DNA of 64,000 nucleotides from the NCBI RefSeq assembly GCF_901933205.1, contig NC_044574.1:186001-250000 (forward strand), given 5' to 3'. Below, piece after piece: positions 12,474-22,984 of the stretch (the first letter of the stretch is position 1; each line of letters opens with the position of its first letter). This DNA is from Camarhynchus parvulus. Its lineage: Eukaryota; Chordata; Aves; Passeriformes; Thraupidae. Under the pieces are notes generated by a model, which searched no databases, was not told the origin of the DNA, and worked only from the letters and a program-made list of their open reading frames with translations. A program made the position numbers and the translations under genes.

Positions 12474-12807
12474 TGTTCTTTAAACTAAGATCCTTGAATT
12501 AATTGTATTCTGGATTTTTTTCCCTCTTTGTTCTGTAATTATTTATGATTCTTATCTGTGTTCAGACTTGGGCTTAGTTTGTTAATATGTATAATTTAGC
12601 ATTTATTGCATTCATATGTAAATAGGAGCAAGTATTGTAAACTATTTCATTGCTGGGGTTGTGGGTGTTATACATACACACATTTAGGATTGCAGTTTTT
12701 TGGTATAATTTTTTGTATTGTAAAATAACAGCTAATTTAAAGCCGGAACGAGAAAATTCTTGGGAGATCTGTGCATTTTAAATACAAATGTGAAGTACAT
12801 GTATATA

Positions 12808-12846
12808 AATAAAAGTAAATAATGCAAATCTTTCCTCTGAAATAAA
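12808..12846 (+). terminator. ATRN: Candidate distal ATRN poly(A) signals (two AATAAA)
   Basis: Hexamers at 12808-12813 and 12841-12846 form a second cluster about 340 bp beyond the first. The composition changes from AT-rich to GC-rich after about 12890, which makes this a plausible distal end of the transcript. Confidence 0.4.
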
Positions 12847-13119
12847 AAGTAGATGATCTGGTTAAAATTTCCCTCTTATTTATTTTCTTACAAGGAGGGG
12901 CAGGGAATAATTCAAAGTGTTTTGAAGGCTCCTGGCTGAGGTGAGGGTGAGTTTCTATTGTGCTGGGGGGTATCAGTGGGCTCCTGGCAGGTGCTGGATT
13001 TGGGGGGAGGAAGGAGGGACATGTCCTCTGGATGGGGGATGGATGGATGTGATTCAGAGCTAGATCTGTACATTTTTAAGACAGAGACAGTCATTAAATA
13101 GTTTCCATTTCTACCCTCA

Positions 13120-13255
13120 GGTTCACTTTGCCCCAGGTGCCCCTCGGGGGGAAGAACATTTCCTGACCTCCAGCCTGGCCCTGCTCCAGGCGTTCCCTGT
13201 CCCTGTCACAGAGAGCAGAAATCAGAGTTGCTCCTCCGCTGCCCCTCCTGACATA
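13120..13255 (-). repeat. Degraded CR1, reverse
   Basis: The pattern ggggggaagaacatttcctg, then cctgtccctgtcac and cgctgcccctcctgac, follows a reverse CR1 3' region. No intact tail. Confidence 0.55.
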
Positions 13256-13896
13256 ATCCCAACAGAGCTATAAAATCTCAGCCCCTTCCCTTCTTACTCT
13301 CACTAATTTTTTCCAGTAAATTTCTTGTTTAAATCCAAAGAGGAAAAGCTCTCCCTCATGGAAACTGTATCACCAGTTTTGCTGATGATTTATCAAGTGT
13401 TGGCACCAGCTGGTGTTTCAGACACACACAACAGCTGGAGAGAGAGGCAGAGGTGGCTGCTCCTCTCCCACCCCTGTGCATCAGGACATCTCCCACCACA
13501 GGGACTTACCTGTGGTTTGTTAGCTGCTGCAAGGCCCCTGCCCTTCACAAAAGCTTGCAATTTGGTGAAATAACTCACTAAAGACGGCCTGTCTCATGGT
13601 TATTCAGGCACTGGGGAAGTGACACTGCTAGTGACAATAAACATCTTGCTGTGGAAGTAAGACTGGGGAAAGATCAGCTGGAATTTTTCACTGACAGACA
13701 TTCCACTTTATAAACTACAATAGACTTTCACAAAGCAAAAGTCTTCTGCACGTTCCCTAGAAATTTGTGGGGCTTTTCCCCAGAGCTGGGCCATCAGTTT
13801 TGTGGTTACTCTCTCGAGGGCTGAGTGGAAGGACGCCATGTACTCTATGGGTGGAAAGTTCACTGACTCCTGTTCTCTACAGTGCCTTTGCTAGCT

Positions 13897-13955
13897 TTAA
13901 TGTATATAACTATAATATATAACAATATATATTTAATATATAACAATAACCTTAA
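13897..13955 (+). repeat. TA-rich microsatellite-like tract
   Basis: Alternating tatataac/aatatata motifs over about 60 bp. Confidence 0.7.
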
Positions 13956-15552
13956 TGTTGTGTGCTGTTTTATGTAATCTCTCAGCAGTTCTCTTGTTTT
14001 GTACTATGCAGGAACTGTTCAAGGCCTTTTGTCTGTTACCTCCTGTCTGCTCAATAAATAACACATTTTATAACAGCCCTAATCAGCCAGCCCTAGGATC
14101 TCTCAAGCCAGAGGGATTGAGGTGCAGGTCACCTAAGCAGAGCTGCTGCCAAAAGCCTGTGCCTGAGGCAGGGCTTGTCTCAAGCTGTCACTTGATCTGT
14201 GACACCCCGGCAGCCGCGCTCCAGCCCTGCCGGGACGCAATCCGCTGCTCCCCATTTATTTTTATGTCACTCTCCAACTTTGGAATTAAGCACTGCTGGG
14301 ATGAAGCAGAGTTGAACCTGACATTTATGAGCCGTGAGGGTTTCAGCCACAGTCGCCTCCGAAGGCTGTTGTGCTGCTTCATTCCATGGCATTAAACTGG
14401 GATGCAGGAGCCCAATTCCAGCAATTGCTGCAGAGCTGAGCAGGGGATGCCAGGCTGACAGCACAGCGTGGGGTGTCCAGACTTGAAATGAAATGGGCAG
14501 GGGGTAGTGGTTTTAGAGCTGCTTTAAATTTATTTTGGACAGCAGGAAAAACCACAGAGGGCTGGAGCCATTTTTCATCCCTGTTCTGATTTTTCTTGTG
14601 TTGTAGCAAAGAAAAGAGGCTGGAAGAGAAGAGAACATGGAGGTTTTCCAGGGCTTTTGTCCATCCAGGATGATGGTCTTTGTCTTCAGCTGTCATTAAT
14701 GAATGGTTTTGGGTAAGGAGCCAGAGAGGAATTTGAGGTCCAGTTTTCTTTCCACAAACCTTAAATATCAACCACTCACAGCAAGAAGGGACTTTAAGTC
14801 TTTTTGAAAACCAATTTAACTCCCCCAGAAATCCTGGAGTGGAGGCTGGGTGGTGTTTCTTACACCCAGGAAAGGTGGGGTTTGGGGCAGCTCTTGGGTA
14901 GTTCTGCATGGCTGATTGGTGGTAAATCATCTACTACATGGCAGAAACACCAACATTTCCTTTTTCCCCATTGATGGGAAGAGAGGAGGAAGAGAGTTGT
15001 ACAAAAGAGCCAGAGCTCCATAGCCAATTGCCATTTGGGAAAAAGAGAATTAGCAGATTCTTGAATTTCTCCCTGGGGTTTTTAGTTTCTGAACTAATCA
15101 AGCAGCAAAGCAGGGATTGCAGGGGCAGAGTGGTACCACTGAGATCTTGCCAAAGGCATGAGGTGGGGGAGATTTTCTAATGAGGTCGGAGCACCTGCTG
15201 GTGATTTTCCTGTCTGGTAACGAGGCTGCTGGACCCAGGTGTCAGCATCACTGGAGGTGGGCTGAGCTCCTCACGTTCCCCATTGCAGGGTGGCTGGGAA
15301 CAGCAAGACATCCCCAGACTGTGTCAGAGTCCCAACACCCTTGGCCACAGGATTTGGGGACACCATTGTCACCCTATGGAAGCTCTGAGGTAAGGTACAT
15401 GATGTCCTACAGGCACCTCTTCTCTTTGGTGGCTCCTGAGACTCAGTGACAAGCTTGGGATTTGGGATCTGCACTAGAGAAATCTTCCCCACAAACAAAG
15501 AACAAGATCTCAGGGCTCAAACTGCATTGGAATTGATGTTTTTCATTGGCAT

Positions 15553-15831
15553 GTAGGGTTGGGACAAGAGGGAATGGCTTCCAACTGCCACAGGGCAGAG
15601 ATGGATGGGATATTGGAAATAAATTCTCCCCTGTGACAGTGTGAGGCCCTGGCACAGGTGCCCAGAGCAGCTGGGCTGCCCCAGGATCCCTGGCAGTGCC
15701 CAAGGCCAGGCTGGACACTGGGGCTGGAGTAGCCTGGGACAGTGGGAGGTGTCCCTGCCATGGCAGGGGTGGAATTAGATGGTTTTTACAGCCCCTTCCA
15801 ACTCAAACTGTTCCATGAGTCTATGATCAGC
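15553..15831 (+). repeat. CR1 LINE fragment
   Basis: A forward copy from gggacaagagggaatggctt to the tail ccatgagtctatgat. Confidence 0.88.
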
Positions 15832-16234
15832 TGCAGGATCAGGCCCTTCCTTCCCCCTCTTCTCTGTGTTCCTGGGCCACATGCATCATTCAGAAACCAC
15901 ATCTGCAGGGAATTTAGCCAAAAAGCCACTGACTGGGCCACTCTGGCTCTAGCAAGAAGGAGAGCCCCTTTCCCCTCTTTATTTTCCTGCTGCTGACAAG
16001 AAGCCCAGGTACAGCTCCACAAACCTGCGAGGGCAGGGGCTGTTTGTGATCTCCCCCAGCCATGGTGAGCAGCAATGCCATGGGAGGATGGGATTTAATC
16101 TCTCCTGGTCCTCATGCTGATCCCTGAATTCAGTTTGGAAGCAGAACATCATTGGGTAAGTCTGGATTGTGGTGGCTGACCATGAAGTACTGTCTGGATG
16201 GGGAATTGGAGCAGAGCATGGACATGCCTGGCGT

Positions 16235-16236
16235 AT

Positions 16237-16272
<36 letters not shown>

Positions 16273-16302
16273 CCATCCATCCGCCCGTCCGTCCATCCAT
16301 CC
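16235..16302 (+). repeat. (CCAT)n microsatellite with CCGT interruptions
   Basis: About 17 tetramers, CCAT with scattered CCGT and CCGC variants. Confidence 0.95.
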
Positions 16303-16765
16303 CACCTGCAGCTGGCTGTTTATCAGCTCTGCCTTCCAGGCTGCAGCCACAATGTGCCTCCAGCAGAGTGACTGGCAGGATTTTCACTGAGATGTTCCCT
16401 GGGATCCTTGCTCCCACCAGAAATCATTTCCACTTCCCCTTAGAAAAAACCCCACAAAATGACTTGAACATTTTTCATGTCAGAACTAATTCTGAGCTTT
16501 TCCCTTTGGCAAACATCCACAATTTTTTAGAAATTCAGTGTTTTAATAACCGAAGCAAGGTGTCTCCATCCCTACCATCATTTTAGCTCTGTTTGCTTGG
16601 AGATAATGTGTGGTAAATTGTTGTTTCTGATTTCTCCATCCCCTTGCAGCAGTTGAACCTCAGCTGCAGGATTTTACTTGTGCTGTGTCTGCAGCCACAG
16701 TGTGATGGGGACTGTGGGTCCTGTCTGCAGGTCTCGCCTCCAAACCTGCTGTGCTGCCCCAGGTG

Positions 16766-16895
16766 TGTCATGGAAACATGGAATGGTTTGGGCTGGAAGG
16801 GACTTTAAACACCATCTGGGCTTTAAACACTCTCTTGCCATGGGCAGGGACACCTTCTATTAGAGCAGGCTGCTCCAAGCTCTGTCTGTCCTGTC
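16766..16895 (-). repeat. CR1 LINE 3' fragment
   Basis: A reverse copy: atggaatggtttgggctgga ... ccatgggcagggacacctt. A short internal partial duplication of ctttaaacac is visible. Confidence 0.85.
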
Positions 16896-18221
16896 CCGGG
16901 GGCCACACAGGTGAGGTACAAAAAGGTGAGACCTTTTCTCTGGGAATGTGGAAAAATCAGTTCTTGTGCTCCTTCCCCGGTGTTTAATGTCTGGGGCTGG
17001 AGGAGGGAGTGGTGCTCAGTTTTGTTGTGGGCACAGCCAGCACCCCCAAAACCATACCCAGACCCAGAGACAGGGAAGAACTGAGGGTCAGCCAAAGCTT
17101 CTTCCAGCCATTAGTGCTTCTCCTGCTCCGGAATCTCCTCACCCTAAATTTAGGATGATTTCCAGGCTTTCTTGGAGCCAGTTGCTCCATCCCAGAGCAG
17201 GGCTGCTGCAGCCAGCCCCTGAGCTGAGCCCCACGTGCTGTCCCTGAGCAGAGCCTGGGGGGTCCCACGGGGGAGTCCTGAGAGCCCCTTGGATGCCAGG
17301 ACCCCCTGGACCCCCTGCCACTCCTGCAGCCCAGCTCTGGATGCTGACCTTGCTCGAGCAGCTGCTTGTCCAGAGCCAGGGAAAGCCCCTCAGCCCTGCA
17401 GGGCTTCCAGAGCGTGTTTCAGGTTCAGCTGGCTGGAGCCACCACAGGAGCTGTCCTTGGAGTCAGCCAAGCCCAGCCTGGGCACTGTGGGGAGGGAAAA
17501 GGCTTTGAGGAGAGTCCAAGTCCTTCCCTAACCCTCAGGTTCTGCTCCTCATCTGCATCCTCAGCTGCTCCATGCACACATGGAGGCAAACATGATTTAT
17601 AGGAGGAAGAAGTGCCACATTGATGTGTTCAACCTTGAACTCACTTTAAGAACTGACTTGAATTTTACTCATTATTCTTATAAAAATTTTATGTACATTT
17701 ATTTTCAATTTTTCCCCCACCCAGAATTGGCAGGAAAACATTCCATTTACCTCTAATCATTTTTCCTGTGATTTTTTTTTAAGTTGCCAATAATAGCTCA
17801 TGGATGTTCATGGCATGAGCAGAAGCCTTCCTGGCTGGCACGACCCACCCCCCTCCCTTCTCCTCCATCTCCCTTCCTCCTGTGCCCAGCCCAGGTGCAG
17901 CACCAGCCCTCCCCAGTTATTTCCACTCTGTGGGACACAGGTGACATCCTGGCAGCAGTGGCTCCGCAGGCCCCTAACTGCAGGTGCAATTATTCCCATC
18001 CCTGCTGTACCTCGCACTGCTTCCCTCCTCCTGTGCTGGCGCCAGCTTTGAGCCAAACCTGCCCAGATTTCTCCCAAACTTTTGCAGGTTTCACCCCTGC
18101 AGGCTGCACAAACAGCCCCAGGACTGGTGTGGGGACTCGTGTCTCCTTCCCTGATGACACTGGTGTCCCTCCATCCCAGCAGAGCTGCTGTGCACCCGTC
18201 ACCCCTCCTTGCTGGGAGACA

Positions 18222-18572
18222 CAGGACTGGGGCTGGGGCTGGGATTGGGGCTGGGATTGGGGCTGGGGCTGGGACTGGGTCCGGGTCGATTGGAGCTGGG
18301 ATTGGGGCTGGGGCTGGATTTGGATCTGGGATTGGGGCTGGGACTGGAGTTGGGGCTGGGCTGGGGCTGGGATTGGGGCTGGGTTTGGGGCTGGGATTGG
18401 GGCTTTGGGGCTGGGGCTGGGATTGGGTCTGGGATGGGGCTGGGTTTGGGTCTGGGGCTGGGATTGGAGCTGGGGCTGGGTTTGGGGCTGGGGTTGGGGC
18501 TGGGGGCTGGGTTTGGGTTGGGGCTGGGATTGGAGCTGGGGCTGGGTTTGGGGCTGGGGCTGGGTTTGGAGC
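18222..18572 (+). repeat. G-rich hexamer array (GGGCTG/GGATTG)n
   Basis: About 350 bp of ggggctgggattg-type units of six bases. It contains many runs of three or four G spaced by short loops, so the + strand could form G-quadruplexes. Long stop-free frames on both strands (GLGLGLGL, PAPAPIPAP) follow from the 6-bp period and are not evidence of a protein. Confidence 0.95.
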
Positions 18573-18659
18573 CCTCAGAGCTCTCTGCAGCTCCTCCTGA
18601 GGGCAGCTCTGATCTCTGCTCTCCAGGACCAGGGACAAGACCTGAGGGAACAGCTGGAG

Positions 18660-18895
18660 CTGTTCCAGGGCAGGTTTACGTTGGATCTCAGGAAAGGTTC
18701 ATCCCCAGAGGGAGCTGGCACTGCCCAGGCTGCCCAGGGAATGGGCACAGCCCTGAGGCTGCCAGAGCTCCAGGAGCCTTGGGACAGCGCTCCAGGGATG
18801 CCCAGGTGGGATTTCAGGGGTCTGGGCAGGGCTGGGGTGGCACTGGGTGATCCCTGTGGGTCCCTTCCAGCTGAGGATATTCTGGGATTCCATGG
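18660..18895 (+). repeat. CR1 LINE fragment, second subfamily
   Basis: A forward copy directly after the hexamer array: ggttcatccccagagggagc ... gggtgatccctgtgggtccc. Confidence 0.87.
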
Positions 18896-19047
18896 TTCCA
18901 GCCAAGCACGGCTCATCTGAGCCCCACCACTCTTCCAACCCCCAGAGAACATCCCCCAGTTTCTCCCAGCTGCCCTTCCAGCACAGGAGCAGAGCTCAGC
19001 AGCGTCCAGGACGAGCTGGCACGGCAGGAGCGAGGGGTCAGGAAAAT

Positions 19048-19056
19048 GCGCGTGTG
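19048..19056 (-). terminator. GFRA4: Candidate GFRA4 poly(A) signal (distal)
   Basis: The - strand reads gaataaagc within this interval, about 3.8 kb after the stop. If used, the 3' UTR would include the CR1 at 20036-20173. Confidence 0.3.
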
Positions 19057-20035
19057 CTTTATTCATGGATATGTTTGAATATTGACGTTACAGAAAAGGT
19101 AAGTACAAGTTTGACCCCAGTGTGGGCTGGCACCCTCCACCCTCCCCTCGAGCAGGGGCACACAGGGGGTTCCTGCCCCAGCACCATCTCCCAGCCACGG
19201 GGCTCCCTCCCAGCTCCTGCTCCCACCTGGACAATGCTGGACATGAGTGACAGGACAGGTATAAGGACACACACAATATTTCACAGGCTCTCAGGGCTGC
19301 CAGACACTGGGAGTAGTGCTGTGCAGCCAAAAAATAGAGTTCAGTGGCTACAGAAAGTCTGGCTGGTTCTTTAACTGTGGTTTTTTTCCTTTATTTTTCC
19401 CATTATTCTTCTTTGTGCTTATGGAAGTTGTCAGGAATGGAGTAATTCCTAAAAAAACATTGTCTCCCTTTCTGTCTCTTGGCTCGCTCAGTCTTTTGCC
19501 TTTACAAGCAGCTGCTATGACTTCTGTGGTTAATCAAGAGACTTAAAAATGAAGATCCATGGTTCACTTCACAGAATTCAGCAGAGCTGGAATTTCATCC
19601 AAAAAAATTACTGACTTTTCACAAGGAAAAAGCAGTGGTCTGTGCACACATGTTGGTGGGTGGGAGGAGAGTCATCATGTTTGCTTCCTCCAGCAGAAAG
19701 GTTCAAAAGTCATCATTTTTTGCACAGTTTGATTCATGAGCAGGCTTGGAGGGAGAATCAACATTAAATATTGGTAAAAAGAGTAAAATAATCAGACGAA
19801 AGCCATGAAAGTTTGGGGATATATATTTTTTTGTTAATTCCCACTCCCCAGCTCCTTCCTGCTGGGTGAGAGGCTCCTTGCTCTGTGCCTCATTCATTTC
19901 ATCCCAAAGCATCCCTGAACCCCAAGGAACCCCCAGGAGGGCAGGACATGGCCTGGGACAGGGTTTTGAGGAAGGACTTGGGAACTGAGGATCTGCAGTG
20001 AGACAGCTAACATCTGCAGAGCCTTTAAAGCAAAA

Positions 20036-20173
20036 CAGCCCTGGAAGCGTCCAAGGCCTGGCTGGATGGGCTTGGGAAGCCTGGTCTAATGGAAGTGACC
20101 CTGCTCATGGCAGGGGGGCTGGAACAGGATGAGCTTTAAGGTCCCACCTGACCCCTTTCATGATCCTGTGATG
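20036..20173 (+). repeat. CR1 LINE 3' fragment
   Basis: A short forward copy with tctaatggaagtgaccctgc and the tail ttcatgatcctgtgatg. Confidence 0.82.
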
Positions 20174-21216
20174 TAAACCCTGGGGAGATGATGATGATGT
20201 CTCTCATTGAAATCACTAAAGTAGGTGCTGATGTGGGACATGGTACTGGGATGAGGTGACCTCTGGAGGTCTCCTCCATCCCATCCAGTCCTTCAGTAGG
20301 ATTCTCCACACCTCTTTTTAGAGCATACCAGTCTGAAGGGAGAGGTGAGGCATCCTGACCACCCAGAAAAACTCTCTCTGCTGAATGAGAAGGAAATGGC
20401 AAAGTGGCACTTCACCATCACTGACACTGCCATGTGAGAGACACAGGAGTGGGTGCTCCTGGGAAGCAGCTGACACGTGCATCCCCATCCTGTGCAGATG
20501 CTGAGCCTGGGCACGACTGAAAGCTGGTGGAGACTGGTTTGATGTGTGAGAAGCAGAGCATGGCTACAGGACTGGAAAGGGGCAGAAGGATGCAATTCCC
20601 AGCATGACCTCGTGGTGTTGAGGTAGTTCCTTGCCTTGAAGGGCTGAGCAGTCAGGGTTTCATCCCTCTCCACTGCAGCTGAGAGGACACAAGCTTTGTG
20701 TCACTTGGCCTCTCAGGAGACACTGCTGTCCTGGGTAAAGGGGAGACCTTCACAGCAGCTCTGTGCACGTTTGGGGTCACTTTGAAAGGATTTACTGCCT
20801 GCAGCTCTCCCTCCTGGTCTGCTTTCCTGGTCAGGGTGAGCCCCTTGGCCATGAAGTTCTCACATAAAACCTTTGGCTCAAGGTTGTCACCCTGCACACA
20901 AGCCTTGGGACTTGGTGTGTTCCTTCGCACAGCCCTGAAAAGCAGGTGCTACAGCCCTGAGCAGCACTGCGGACAGGATGCAGCAGCAGGAGGATTTCTG
21001 TTCATGCCAGAGACATCCACAGGTGTTCAGCTGAAAACCAGAGTGGTTTCTTGTTGGAGCAAGAGCCAAGGAATTTGCTGCAGTTTCTTAGAAAATCTGA
21101 AGCAACAAGCAATGGGAGAGGTTTTGCAGGAAATGGGAATAAAAAGCAATGGACTTTGCTGTGTCAGATGCTTCCTAAGCCTTTCCATGCATTCAAATGC
21201 CAAGGAATTAATGATA

Positions 21217-21222
21217 TTTATT
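21217..21222 (-). terminator. GFRA4: Candidate GFRA4 poly(A) signal (proximal)
   Basis: The - strand reads AATAAA here, about 1.6 kb after the stop, in AT-rich sequence. Nothing else fixes the transcript end. Confidence 0.3.
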
Positions 21223-22837
21223 ATAAGAATAAATGGACTGCTGCAAAGGCCAGGCCTAACACTCTCAGGGGATTCTCGGGCCATTGCTCTTCCTCCCATG
21301 GCACTCAGCCTGGGTAAGCATTTATCCTGGGAAACCTTCTCACTCTTCCTTACCATCTTCTTTCCTGGCTTTAGTAAAGGGGTTCAGCCCCCCAGGAGGG
21401 CACTGGGACTCCTCAGCTCACCTCCTCGAGGAAAGATGGGGTGCTCAGGTAGCCCAGGGTCACACACCTGGATAAAGGTGCCCCAAGACACCACAGAGAC
21501 ATTGATCCTCACTCTCCTCCCCTGGGCTCTGGCTGTGGCTCAGAAGAAAGGGTCACTTCAGCAGCCCTTGCTTAAATGACATGCTCACTGAAAAAACAGC
21601 AACAGGCAAGAGGCAAAGCCCTTGGCCTGCTCACCTGGACACAGGTGATTGCCTCTGCCAGTTTTTCAAGGAGGGGAAACTGTAGCAATCCAGGCCCCAC
21701 CCATGATATAATTCATGACGTGGCCTTTCTTGGCTGAGTATTTCTGTCTTCAGGGTGGTTTCTAGCAAACCTCTCCTATCCTTTCTCTTCCCAGGAAAAC
21801 AAACGAAATCCCTTGGCTGGAGACCCCTGTGCCTGTGAGACCAGAGGATGAGCAGGTAGCAGGTGAGAGTGGGATGCGTTGGGCTCAGGTCAAACCCTGC
21901 CCATGGGCTCACACATTGGCCCCTGATGGAGAAAGGATAGCTTGGAGTGGGACAATACTGGCCTCTGGTTGTTTTGATGTGACAAAAATGCCCCAAAACA
22001 CTGAACAGGACCAGTGGATAAAGGTGTTTGGGTTGGGACACAAAAAATTCAGCCATAAACAAAATGCAACACACGTGTTTCTTCCTGAATACCATCAATA
22101 CAGGACACAGGTTTCCCTAAGAGGGTGGGCCCGAGGGGAGGTGACACTGGGACATGGATGCTGGTTGCACTCTGGCCATGGTTTTGAGAGGGTGGATAAT
22201 CCCTGCCAGCTAGTTCAGTGTGGTTACTTGGTCCTCCCCAGAGGTGTTCAGGCTCCTCTCCAGTGAACAAAACCAACCACCTTCCCACCAGTCTTCTGGT
22301 TTCTTCAGTCTAAGGGAACCAGGTGTGCTGTCCTTCAGGTCCTGAGGAACCGTGCAGAGTCTGAACTCCACATGTCCTGTCAAGAGCCCCTCAGTGTGGG
22401 CTTCAGGAAACCTCCTGACAGGTCATCCAGTCATCCATCCATCAATCCATCCATCAAAATCTTTCTCCTCTTGGCTGGGGCAGGAAAAAGCATTTCCTTT
22501 GCAGCTCTCATTTCTTGGATCACCTCTCTCCTTCATCTTTTCCAAGGGAATTGTCCATGGCTTCAGCGCTATCCATAGAAAGCTGGAGAAACAACAACCA
22601 AGCTGTGGTGTGGAAAGGTGGCCAGGACCAGGAATGAGCTGGTTGTCAACCACGCTGATCATATAAAATCAAATAAACCAGCAGACAGATGAGGAGGAGG
22701 AAGGGATGCCCAAACACTCACCTTGCCTTCCCTTCCCCTCCCTTCTCCCTGCTCTCCTCCTGAAAAAGTTACTGGTCTGGTTGTTGAGCAAAGAAACCAA
22801 CAGAAACCGAGTCTCTCCTGGTGTGTGCCAGCCCTCC

Positions 22838-22984
22838 TCACATCAAGGGGAGGCTCAGCACAGCAGGGGCCAGGAGAAGCCACATCTGCAGCAGAGAGGC
22901 CGCCCAGCACGGAGGGGCTGCTGGGCTGGAGGTGCCTGAGGACAAACGAGTGGAGCCACGCAGGAGCCTCTCCTCTCCAGCCAC
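22838..22984 (-). CDS. GFRA4: GFRA4 terminal coding exon: GPI-anchor signal
   Basis: This is 48 codons plus TGA at 22840-22838. It starts [20 protein letters not shown] after acceptor ctttctctgtag (AG at 22986-22985), in phase 0. The C-terminus is a short hydrophobic tail ([16 protein letters not shown]) preceded by small residues ([11 protein letters not shown]), the usual layout of a GPI-attachment signal that is removed on anchoring. No transmembrane anchor plus cytoplasmic tail is present. The [16 protein letters not shown] block is what I recall from chicken GFRA4. Confidence 0.9.
   Translation of the reverse strand: MAGEERLLRGSTRLSSGTSSPAAPPCWAASLLQMWLLLAPAVLSLPLM

Larger units (their letters stand above)
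7660..12860 (+). other. ATRN: ATRN 3' untranslated region (extent inferred)
   Basis: About 4.8-5.2 kb follows the stop with no CR1 insertion, unlike the rest of the window; this fits a long 3' UTR, and mammalian ATRN also has one of roughly 4 kb. It contains a 20-base T run (11132-11151), a GC-rich block (about 11380-12110), a 5 x 20-bp tandem array (11794-11893), A-rich tracts with interspersed G (12355-12440), and AATAAA hexamers at 12468, 12808 and 12841. The 3' end is probably near 12490 or 12860. It could end earlier, with the remainder intergenic. Confidence 0.6.
12870..19045. other. Intergenic region between convergent ATRN and GFRA4
   Basis: There is no exon-like sequence on either strand. 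It contains a degraded reverse CR1 (13120-13255), forward CR1 copies (15553-15831 and 18660-18895), a reverse CR1 (16766-16895), a CCAT microsatellite (16235-16302) and the G-rich hexamer array (18222-18572). The stretches 13260-15550 and 16900-18200 are anonymous. Long open frames near 17.8-19.1 kb come from the GC-rich array. Confidence 0.7.
19057..22837 (-). other. GFRA4: Probable GFRA4 3' UTR and flank
   Basis: Non-coding sequence after the GFRA4 stop. Besides one short forward CR1 (20036-20173) and a small CCAT/CAAT tract near 22431-22455 I recognise nothing in it. Open frames of up to 293 codons on + at 20.7-21.6 kb have no family resemblance and lie antisense to the likely UTR. Confidence 0.45.

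Noticed and set aside
17784..18920. Gly/Leu- and Pro/Ala-repeat frames of up to 378 codons on both strands
   Set aside because: They arise from the 6-bp G-rich array, which cannot create stops; the flanks are a CR1 copy and anonymous DNA.
20698..21579. 293-codon + strand frame
   Set aside because: No recognised family, no initiation or splice context, and it is antisense to the likely GFRA4 3' UTR.
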